From positions 1 through 64,000 of the forward strand of contig CAKSQO010000010.1 in assembly GCA_934486615.1 (NCBI GenBank): DNA of 64,000 bases, written 5' to 3'. This stretch comes from an uncultured Eubacteriales bacterium. Lineage in GTDB: Bacteria > Bacillota > Clostridia > Oscillospirales > Acutalibacteraceae. Below the pieces are notes generated by a model that worked only from the letters and a program-made list of their open reading frames with translations, had not been told where the DNA came from and ran no database searches. Position numbers and translations under genes: made by a program. This document shows, piece by piece, positions 58,035 to 64,000 of this stretch (position 1 is its first letter; each line of letters begins with the position of its first letter).

Positions 58035-58721
58035 ATGGGACAAAAGGTTAATCCCCACGGCCTTCGAGTAGGCGTCATCAAGAACTGGGATTCTCGCTGG
58101 TTTGTTAAGGAGAAGGACTTCGGCGACACTCTCGTTGAGGACTATAAGCTCCGTACCGCTCTGAAGAAGAAGCTCTATGACGCCGGTATCTCCAAGATTG
58201 AGATCGAGCGCGACGCCTCCAAGGTCAGACTGCACATTCACTGCGCTAAGCCCGGTATGGTCATCGGCCGCAACGGCTCCGAGATCGAGAAGCTCAAGGC
58301 TTGGTGTGAGAAGCAGCTCGGCGGCAAGACCGTCAACATCAACATCGTTGAGATCAAGAATCCCGACGTTAACGCTCAGCTTGTTGCTGAGAACATCGCT
58401 GCTCAGCTTGAGAAGCGTATTTCGTTCCGCCGCGCTATGAAGCTCGTTATGGGCCGTGCAATGCGCTGCGGTGCAAAGGGTATCAAGACCCAGGTTTCCG
58501 GACGTCTCGGCGGTGCTGAGATTGCCCGTACCGAACACTATCATGAGGGCACCATTCCGCTCCAGACCCTTCGTGCCGACATCGAGTACGGTGTCGCCGA
58601 GGCTCATACGACCTACGGCCGTATCGGCGTCAAGGTTTGGATCTACGCCGGTGAGGTGCTTCACGACAATCGCAAGGCTCGCGAGGATCGCAAGCCGCGC
58701 AGAGAAAGGAGTGCTCAGTAA
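58035..58721 (+). CDS. rpsC: Ribosomal protein S3
   Basis: The 228-residue protein begins GQKVNPHGLRVGVIKNWDSR. It has the KH RNA-binding motif CAKPGMVIGRNGSEIEKLK and the C-terminal GRLGGAEIARTE. S3 forms part of the mRNA entry helicase. Its stop overlaps the rplP start by one base. Confidence 0.97.
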   Translation: MGQKVNPHGLRVGVIKNWDSRWFVKEKDFGDTLVEDYKLRTALKKKLYDAGISKIEIERDASKVRLHIHCAKPGMVIGRNGSEIEKLKAWCEKQLGGKTVNINIVEIKNPDVNAQLVAENIAAQLEKRISFRRAMKLVMGRAMRCGAKGIKTQVSGRLGGAEIARTEHYHEGTIPLQTLRADIEYGVAEAHTTYGRIGVKVWIYAGEVLHDNRKAREDRKPRRERSAQ

Positions 58722-59152
58722 TGCTGCTGCCTAAGCGCGTTAAATACCGCCGTGTCCAGAGAGGCCGCCTTACCGGTAAGGCTATGCGCGGAAACACCGT
58801 TACTTACGGTGATTTCGGTCTGCAGGCGCTTGAGCCCGCCTGGATCACTTCCAATCAGATTGAAGCTGCCCGTGTCGCTATGACCAGATACATCAAGCGC
58901 GGCGGTCAGGTTTGGATCAAAATCTTCCCGGATAAGCCGATCACCGAAAAGCCGGCTGAGACCCGAATGGGTTCCGGTAAAGGTTCGCCTGAGTATTGGG
59001 TCTCCGTTGTTAAGCCCGGCCGCGTAATGTTCGAGATCGCGGGAGTTGCTCCCGAGGTTGCTCGCGAGGCTATGCGTCTGGCTGCCAACAAGCTCCCGAT
59101 CAAGTGCAAATTCGTAACTAAGCAGGAAAGTGGTGAGGATAATGAAGGCTAA
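58721..59152 (+). CDS. rplP: Ribosomal protein L16
   Basis: The 143-residue protein has LLPKRVKYRRVQRGRLTGKA, the KPITEKPAETRMGSGKGSPE signature and a C-terminal helix. L16 organises the A-site tRNA elbow in the 50S subunit. Its last 11 bases overlap rpmC. Confidence 0.97.
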   Translation: MLLPKRVKYRRVQRGRLTGKAMRGNTVTYGDFGLQALEPAWITSNQIEAARVAMTRYIKRGGQVWIKIFPDKPITEKPAETRMGSGKGSPEYWVSVVKPGRVMFEIAGVAPEVAREAMRLAANKLPIKCKFVTKQESGEDNEG

Positions 59153-59339
59153 GGATTTCAGAGAGATGTCGAGCGCGGAGCTCAACAGCAAGCTGGCCGA
59201 TCTCAAGGATGAGCTCTTTAGACTTCGTTTCCAGAGCGCCGTCAACCAGCTTGAAAATCCGATGCGCATCAAGGCCGTCAAGAAGGACATCGCACGCATT
59301 CTGACCGTGCTCAAAGAGTCCGACGGCGCTGAGGCGTAA
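59142..59339 (+). CDS. rpmC: Ribosomal protein L29
   Basis: The 65-residue two-helix protein starts MKAKDFREMSSAELNSKLAD and contains LKDELFRLRFQSAVNQLENP. The start is the ATG at 59142 inside rplP, with GGTGAGG upstream; the GTG at 59130 is part of that site and is rejected. Confidence 0.95.
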   Translation: MKAKDFREMSSAELNSKLADLKDELFRLRFQSAVNQLENPMRIKAVKKDIARILTVLKESDGAEA

Positions 59340-59356
59340 GAAGGGGAGGTAACATT

Positions 59357-59614
59357 ATGACCGAGAGAAATCTGAGAAAAACCAGAACGGGCAGAGTCGT
59401 CAGCAACAAGATGGATAAGACCGTCGTTATTGCTATCGAGGATAATGTCAAGCACCCCCTTTACAACAAGATCGTAAAGAAGACCATCAAGCTCAAGGCT
59501 CACGACGAGGAGAACACCTGCAACGTCGGCGACCGCGTGCTTGTTATGGAGACCAGACCGCTGTCCAAGGACAAGAGATGGCGTGTTGTCGAGATCATTT
59601 CTAAGGCGAAGTAA
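59357..59614 (+). CDS. rpsQ: Ribosomal protein S17
   Basis: The 85-residue OB-fold protein has RKTRTGRVVSNKMDKTVVIA and the C-terminal signature GDRVLVMETRPLSKDKRWR. It binds 16S rRNA helix 11 early in assembly. GGGGAGG precedes the ATG. Confidence 0.97.
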   Translation: MTERNLRKTRTGRVVSNKMDKTVVIAIEDNVKHPLYNKIVKKTIKLKAHDEENTCNVGDRVLVMETRPLSKDKRWRVVEIISKAK

Positions 59615-59649
59615 CATACCTCTTCGCTAAAAAGATTGGAGGAGTAACT

Positions 59650-60018
59650 GTGATCCAACAGCAGACTTACCTCAAAGTTGCCGACAACACCGGCGCGAAG
59701 GAGCTTATGTGCATTCGCGTTCTCGGCGGTTCAGGCAGGAGGTACGCTAATATCGGCGACGTCGTTGTAGCTTCCGTTAAGAAAGCTGCTCCGGGCGGCA
59801 CCGTTAAAAAGGGCGACGTTGTTAAGGCTGTCGTAGTTCGTTCGGCCAAGGGCGTTCGCCGCAAGGACGGCACTTACATTCGTTTTGACGAAAACGCTGC
59901 CGTTATCATCAGAGACGACAAAAACCCGAGAGGCACCCGTATTTTCGGGCCTGTCGCGCGTGAGCTGAGAGAAAAGGAATACACCAAGATCCTCTCCCTC
60001 GCTCCCGAAGTACTGTAA
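59650..60018 (+). CDS. rplN: Ribosomal protein L14
   Basis: The 122-residue protein starts at GTG with IQQQTYLKVADNTGAKELMC. It ends with NPRGTRIFGPVARELREKEY, both diagnostic for L14, which bridges the subunits. GGAGGAG lies 6 bases upstream of the GTG. Confidence 0.96.
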   Translation: MIQQQTYLKVADNTGAKELMCIRVLGGSGRRYANIGDVVVASVKKAAPGGTVKKGDVVKAVVVRSAKGVRRKDGTYIRFDENAAVIIRDDKNPRGTRIFGPVARELREKEYTKILSLAPEVL

Positions 60019-60032
60019 GGAGGTCAGTCACG

Positions 60033-60356
60033 ATGAGCAAAATGAACATTAAGACTGGCGATACAGTCATGATTCTTACCGGAGACAAGGCAACCGACCG
60101 CGGCAAGACCGGCAAGGTTCTTGAGGTAAGCCCCAAGGAGCAGAAGGTCATCGTCGAGGGACGCAACATGGTCTCCAAGCACGTTAAGCCCCGCAAGCCC
60201 GGCGATCCGTCCGGCATAATCAAGGCTGAGAGTGCTGTCTATGCCTGCAAGGTTCAGGTCGTTTGCCCCAAGTGCGGCAAGCCCACCCGCGTAGGCCACG
60301 CTGTCGAAGACGGCAGAAAAGTCCGCGTTTGCAAAAAGTGCGGCAAGACTTTTTAA
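60033..60356 (+). CDS. rplX: Ribosomal protein L24
   Basis: The 107-residue protein has the KOW motif KTGDTVMILTGDKATDRGKT and GRNMVSKHVKPRK. A C-terminal zinc-like pair of CXXC motifs (CPKCG and CKKCG) is present. It starts 50S assembly by binding the 5' end of 23S rRNA. Confidence 0.96.
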   Translation: MSKMNIKTGDTVMILTGDKATDRGKTGKVLEVSPKEQKVIVEGRNMVSKHVKPRKPGDPSGIIKAESAVYACKVQVVCPKCGKPTRVGHAVEDGRKVRVCKKCGKTF

Positions 60357-60370
60357 GTTAAGGAGGATAC

Positions 60371-60916
60371 ATGACAATGGCAAGATTGAAAGAGATGTAC
60401 AAGTCTGAAGTCGCGCCTGCACTGATGAAAAAGTTCAACTATAAGAGCGTCATGCAGATTCCGAAGCTTGATAAAATCATCATCAATGTAGGCTGCGGTG
60501 AAGCCCGCGACAATTCAAAGGTTATCGACGCAGTTATGGGCGATCTCGCCCTTATCACCGGTCAGCGCCCCGTAGTCTGCAATGCCCGCAAGAGCGTTGC
60601 AAACTTCAAGCTCCGTGCCGGTATGCCTATCGGCGTTAAGGTCACCCTCAGAGGCGACCGTATGTACGAATTTGTCGACCGCTTCTTCTCGGCTGCTCTG
60701 CCGAGAGTACGCGATTTCAAGGGCATCAACCCGAACTCCTTCGACGGCCGCGGCAACTACTGCATGGGCGTCAAGGAGCAGCTGATCTTCCCTGAGATCG
60801 AGTATGACAAGATCGACAAGGTTCGCGGTATGGACATCTGCTTCGTTACCACTGCGAACACAGACGAAGAGGCTCGTGAGCTGCTTACGCTTATGGGTGC
60901 TCCATTTGCGAAGTAA
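60371..60916 (+). CDS. rplE: Ribosomal protein L5
   Basis: The 181-residue protein contains MQIPKLDKIIINVGCGEARD and the family signature RPVVCNARKSVANFKLRAGM. L5 binds 5S rRNA in the central protuberance. AAGGAGG lies only 4 bases before the ATG at 60371, so the ATG at 60377 is an equally possible start. Confidence 0.96.
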   Translation: MTMARLKEMYKSEVAPALMKKFNYKSVMQIPKLDKIIINVGCGEARDNSKVIDAVMGDLALITGQRPVVCNARKSVANFKLRAGMPIGVKVTLRGDRMYEFVDRFFSAALPRVRDFKGINPNSFDGRGNYCMGVKEQLIFPEIEYDKIDKVRGMDICFVTTANTDEEARELLTLMGAPFAK

Positions 60917-60928
60917 GGAGGTACTATT

Positions 60929-61114
60929 GTGGCTAAGACATCAATGAAAGTTAAGCAGAAGAGAGAGCCTAAGTTCTCAACTCGCGCTTATAACAGATGC
61001 AAGATCTGCGGTAGGCCTCATGCCTATCTCCGCAAATACGGCGTCTGCAGAATCTGCTTCAGGGAGCTTGCTTACAAGGGCGAGATTCCCGGCGTAAAGA
61101 AAGCCAGCTGGTAA
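60929..61114 (+). CDS. rpsN: Ribosomal protein S14, zinc-binding type
   Basis: The 61-residue protein has two CXXC pairs (NRCKICGRPHAYLRKYGVCRIC) that bind zinc, the form found in most Bacillota under zinc-replete conditions. It starts at GTG behind AAGGAGG. A zinc-free copy, if present, lies outside the window. Confidence 0.96.
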   Translation: MAKTSMKVKQKREPKFSTRAYNRCKICGRPHAYLRKYGVCRICFRELAYKGEIPGVKKASW

Positions 61115-61128
61115 GGAGGTTAACGGTT

Positions 61129-61527
61129 ATGCAAATCACCGATACAATAGCTGATATGCTTACTCGTATTCGTAACGCGAACTCAGCTAAGCACGACTCG
61201 GTCGATGTTCCCGCTTCCAACATGAAGAAAGCAATCGCTCAGATTCTCGTTGACGAGGGATACATCAGCAGCTTCACCGTTAATGAAGACGGTAAACAGG
61301 GCATGATCCACATTGTCCTGAAGTACGGACCGAACAAGTCGCAGGTCATCACCGGTCTGCGCAGGGTTTCTAAGCCCGGTTTGAGAATTTATACCAACGT
61401 AGATGATATGCCCAAGGTTATGAAGGGCCTCGGCACCGTTATCCTTTCTACTTCCAAGGGTATTATGACCGATAAGCAGGCTCGCTCCGCAAACGTCGGC
61501 GGCGAAGTTCTCGCTTTCGTCTGGTAA
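61129..61527 (+). CDS. rpsH: Ribosomal protein S8
   Basis: The 132-residue protein has DTIADMLTRIRNANSAKHDS and the C-terminal GTVILSTSKGIMTDKQAR. It organises the central domain of 16S rRNA and is the autogenous repressor of the spc operon in E. coli. Confidence 0.97.
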   Translation: MQITDTIADMLTRIRNANSAKHDSVDVPASNMKKAIAQILVDEGYISSFTVNEDGKQGMIHIVLKYGPNKSQVITGLRRVSKPGLRIYTNVDDMPKVMKGLGTVILSTSKGIMTDKQARSANVGGEVLAFVW

Positions 61528-61539
61528 GGGGGAAGCGAT

Positions 61540-62088
61540 ATGTCAAGAATCGGTAAGAAGCCTATCATTATCCCCGCAGGCGTTGACGTTAAGGTCAACG
61601 GTCAGGAAGTCACCGTCAAGGGCCCGAAGGGCACTCTGTCTCAGGTGCTCCGCAAGGAGATCACTGCTGCCGTTGAGGGCAACGAGATCATCGTTACCCG
61701 CTGCGACGACACTAAGCTCTCCCGCTCGCTGCACGGACTCAGCCGCACCCTCATTCACAATATGGTCGAGGGCGTTACCAACGGCTATTCCAAGAGCCTC
61801 GAGATCAAAGGCGTCGGTTACCGTGCTCAGAAGCAGGGCAGCAACCTCGTTCTTAACCTCGGCTATTCGCATCAGGTCATCGTTCCCGAAACCGACGGCA
61901 TCAAGATCGACGTGCCCGATCCGCTCCAGATAGTTATTTCCGGTGCAGACAAGCAGGCTGTCGGCCAGTTCGCTGCCGAAGTTCGCGAGAAGCGTCCGCC
62001 TGAGCCGTACAAGGGCAAGGGCATTCGCTATGCCGGCGAGTATGTAAGACATAAAGAAGGCAAGGCCGGCAAGGGCGGAAAGAAGTAA
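61540..62088 (+). CDS. rplF: Ribosomal protein L6
   Basis: The 182-residue protein begins SRIGKKPIIIPAGVDVKVNG and ends with the signature RPPEPYKGKGIRYAGEYVR. It has two related domains and sits near the factor-binding site of the 50S subunit. Confidence 0.97.
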   Translation: MSRIGKKPIIIPAGVDVKVNGQEVTVKGPKGTLSQVLRKEITAAVEGNEIIVTRCDDTKLSRSLHGLSRTLIHNMVEGVTNGYSKSLEIKGVGYRAQKQGSNLVLNLGYSHQVIVPETDGIKIDVPDPLQIVISGADKQAVGQFAAEVREKRPPEPYKGKGIRYAGEYVRHKEGKAGKGGKK

Positions 62089-62101
62089 AGGAGTGATATA
62101 A

Positions 62102-62458
62102 ATGGTTAATAAGCCAGACAGCAATAAAGCAAGATTGCATCGTCACGTTCGTGTACGCGGCAAGATAAGCGGCACTGCTGAGCGTCCTCGTTTCAATGTT
62201 TTCCGTTCAAACGCCAATATCTACGCTCAGATCATCGACGATATTACCGGAACCACTCTGGTAAGCGCCAACTCGGCTGAAAAGGATTTCGGCTACGGTG
62301 GCAATAAGGAAGCCGCGTTCAAGGTCGGCGAGCTCATCGCCGAGCGTGCTGCTGCTAAGGGTATTACTGAGGTCGTATTCGACCGCGGTGGATACATCTA
62401 CCACGGCCGCGTCAAAGAACTGGCTGAAGGTGCCCGCAAGGGCGGCCTCAAGTTCTAA
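62102..62458 (+). CDS. rplR: Ribosomal protein L18
   Basis: The 118-residue protein has the RLHRHVRVRGKISGTAERPR core and ends FDRGGYIYHGRVKELAEGAR. It binds 5S rRNA together with L5, linking this operon functionally to the 5S genes at 39814 and 43394. Confidence 0.97.
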   Translation: MVNKPDSNKARLHRHVRVRGKISGTAERPRFNVFRSNANIYAQIIDDITGTTLVSANSAEKDFGYGGNKEAAFKVGELIAERAAAKGITEVVFDRGGYIYHGRVKELAEGARKGGLKF

Positions 62459-62476
62459 TAAGGGAGGAGAATACTT

Positions 62477-62980
62477 TTGGCTAACAAGATTGACGCATCT
62501 ACCCTCGACCTGCAGGAGCGTATGGTAGCACTCAACCGCGTATCCAAGACCGTTAAGGGCGGCCGTATCATGAAGTTTACGGCGCTCATGGTCGTCGGCG
62601 ACGGCAACGGCCACGTCGGCTTCGGTCTCGGCAAGGCCCGCGAAGTTCCGGACGCTATCCGCAAGGGTATTGAGGACGCAAAGAAGAATATGATCACCGT
62701 TTCCCTTAAGGGAAGCACCATTCCGCACGAGATCCTCGGTGCTTACGATGCCGGCCGCGTGCTGCTTAAGCCCGCTGCTCCCGGTACCGGCGTTATCGCC
62801 GGCGGCGCCGTCCGCGCCGTCGTTGAGCTTGTCGGTATCAAAGATATCCGTACCAAGGCTCTTCGTTCCAATAACCCCTGCAATGTCGTCAGGGCTACCA
62901 TTGACGGTCTGTCCAAGCTCCGCTCCGCTGAGGAGGTCGCAGCTATCCGCGGCAAGTCCGTCAAGGAAATCATAGGTTAA
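62477..62980 (+). CDS. rpsE: Ribosomal protein S5
   Basis: The 167-residue protein has the S5 signature VKGGRIMKFTALMVVGDGNG and GLGKAREVPDAIRKG. It helps mRNA unwinding and decoding fidelity. It starts at TTG behind GGGAGGAG, an unusual initiation codon for so abundant a protein. Confidence 0.96.
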   Translation: MANKIDASTLDLQERMVALNRVSKTVKGGRIMKFTALMVVGDGNGHVGFGLGKAREVPDAIRKGIEDAKKNMITVSLKGSTIPHEILGAYDAGRVLLKPAAPGTGVIAGGAVRAVVELVGIKDIRTKALRSNNPCNVVRATIDGLSKLRSAEEVAAIRGKSVKEIIG

Positions 62981-62992
62981 GGGGGAGCAACA

Positions 62993-63190
62993 ATGGCATC
63001 AAGTAAAAAGGTTGCAAGCCTTCAGGTAAAGCTGGTCAAGAGCCTCATCGGCTCCAAAAAGGACCAGATCGCTACCGCCGAGTCTTTGGGGCTTCGCAAG
63101 ATCGGTGACGTATCCGTTCAGCCTGACAATGCTCAGACCCAGGGTAAGGTAAAGAAGATTAACCACTTAGTCGAAGTCACTAAAGCATAA
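62993..63190 (+). CDS. rpmD: Ribosomal protein L30
   Basis: The 65-residue protein has LQVKLVKSLIGSKKDQIATA and the GLRKIGDVSVQPDN motif, typical of bacterial L30. GGGGGAG precedes the ATG. Confidence 0.95.
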   Translation: MASSKKVASLQVKLVKSLIGSKKDQIATAESLGLRKIGDVSVQPDNAQTQGKVKKINHLVEVTKA

Positions 63191-63211
63191 GTTTAGGGAG
63201 GTGCAATCACA

Positions 63212-63652
63212 ATGAAACTGCACGAACTCACTGCAGTCCCCGGCTCCAACTCCAAGAGCAAGCGCATCGGTCGCGGCCACGGTTCCGGTTGGGGAAAGAC
63301 CTCCGGCAAGGGCCACAAGGGTCAGAAGGCGCGCTCAGGCGGCAGCATTCGCCCCGGCTTTGAAGGCGGCCAGATGCCTCTCAGCAGACGTCTGCCGAAG
63401 AGAGGATTCAACAACATTTTCGCCGCTAAGCCGGTTGCTATCAATGTTTCCGATCTTGCCAAGTTCGATAACGGCGCTGTCGTAGATACCGCCGCGCTCA
63501 TCGAAAAGGGCATCATTAAGAAGGCTGACAACGGTGTCAAGGTTCTCGGTCACGGCGAGCTTAACGTAAAGCTCACTGTCAAGCTGGCTGCTTTCTCTGA
63601 AACTGCTAAGCAGAAGATCGAGGCCGCAGGCGGAAATGTCGAGGTGATGTAG
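63212..63652 (+). CDS. rplO: Ribosomal protein L15
   Basis: The 146-residue protein starts MKLHELTAVPGSNSKSKRIG and has the glycine-rich GRGHGSGWGKTSGKGHKGQ arm that binds 23S rRNA, followed by GGQMPLSRRLPKRGF. Its stop codon directly touches the secY start. Confidence 0.97.
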   Translation: MKLHELTAVPGSNSKSKRIGRGHGSGWGKTSGKGHKGQKARSGGSIRPGFEGGQMPLSRRLPKRGFNNIFAAKPVAINVSDLAKFDNGAVVDTAALIEKGIIKKADNGVKVLGHGELNVKLTVKLAAFSETAKQKIEAAGGNVEVM

Positions 63653-64000
63653 TTGTTAGACGTTCTCAAGAACGCTTGGAAAGTCGTTGAAATAAGAAAA
63701 AAGATATTTTTTACGGTATTCATCATTCTTATTTTCCGAATCGGCGCTGTGCTGCCGGTTCCGTTCATCGACGTCGCTGCTCTGCGCTCCGCTGTGCAGA
63801 ACAGCCAGGGCGTAAATGAATTCTTCAGCTACTTCTCTGCGCTTACCGGCGCAGGCCTTCAGTACGGCGCGGTATTCGCGATGAGCGTTACCCCGTACAT
63901 CAACGCGTCGATCATCATGCAGCTGCTGACGGTTGCGTTTCCGTTCCTGGAGCGAATCGCCAAGGCTGAAGACGGTCAGAGACGCATTGCCAAGTACACC
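63653..64000 (+). CDS. secY: Protein translocase subunit SecY, truncated by the window end
   Basis: The first 116 codons are present, starting at TTG immediately after the rplO stop, with GAGGTGATG as ribosome site. Visible are the cytosolic LDVLKNAWKVVEIRKKI, the first membrane helix FFTVFIILIFRIGAVLPVPF, the plug region with FSALTGAG, and helix 2 with SVTPYINASIIMQLL. SecY forms the channel for protein export. The gene continues beyond the window. Confidence 0.95.
   Translation, partial: MLDVLKNAWKVVEIRKKIFFTVFIILIFRIGAVLPVPFIDVAALRSAVQNSQGVNEFFSYFSALTGAGLQYGAVFAMSVTPYINASIIMQLLTVAFPFLERIAKAEDGQRRIAKYT

Overview
The window looks like the chromosome of an anaerobic, spore-forming, Gram-positive Clostridia member, most likely a gut bacterium of the Oscillospiraceae/Ruminococcaceae type. 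The evidence is the Bacillota gene order around gmk-rpoZ-priA-def-fmt-rsmB-rlmN-prpC-prkC-rsgA-thiN-spoVM, the sporulation genes (spoVM, a SipL-like SPOCS/LysM protein, a YtvI-like permease), a zinc-type S14, GTG/TTG starts behind strong Shine-Dalgarno sequences, and an intracellular fucosidase. No species can be named from the sequence alone.

Layout. Positions 1-5120 are an accessory, AT-richer patch: a GNAT acetyltransferase, a 3' fragment of a serine tRNA with its terminator (probably the chromosomal end of an integrated element lying to the left), an XRE regulator between two copies of one hairpin, a truncated element gene joined to a MerR C-terminus, a 22-bp phased repeat, and a GH29 fucosidase. 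Positions 5121-10049 hold membrane proteins (YwaF-like, PAP2), a DUF5662 protein, NAD synthetase, a four-helix-bundle gene behind an array of tiny palindromes, and tRNA-Arg(ACG). Positions 10143-22709 carry a YtvI-like permease, homoserine dehydrogenase plus aspartokinase, two flavoproteins, an azlC/azlD deletion scar, a ComEA-like protein, an ABC exporter pair and ychF.

Positions 22966-38263 are a long co-directional housekeeping block linking RNA turnover, nucleotide metabolism, replication restart, N-formyl-methionine metabolism, rRNA modification, the PASTA kinase/phosphatase pair, ribosome assembly and spore morphogenesis. It is followed by tatD and a PAP2 phosphatase. Positions 39775-43550 contain two identical, free-standing 5S rRNA genes, each with its own promoter and terminator. 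Between them lies a probable foreign cassette with two radical SAM genes and a mobC remnant, bounded by a perfect 70-bp direct repeat. This is the most unusual part of the window.

Positions 43569-51940 (minus strand) are an almost gap-free aromatic amino acid operon: aroE-aroK fusion, aroF, tyrA, aroB, aroA, aroC, pheA and a membrane protein. It covers every step from DAHP synthesis to prephenate except 3-dehydroquinate dehydratase. A divergent promoter region separates it from acpP and proS. From 54202 to the right edge runs the S10-spc ribosomal protein superoperon from rpsJ into a truncated secY.
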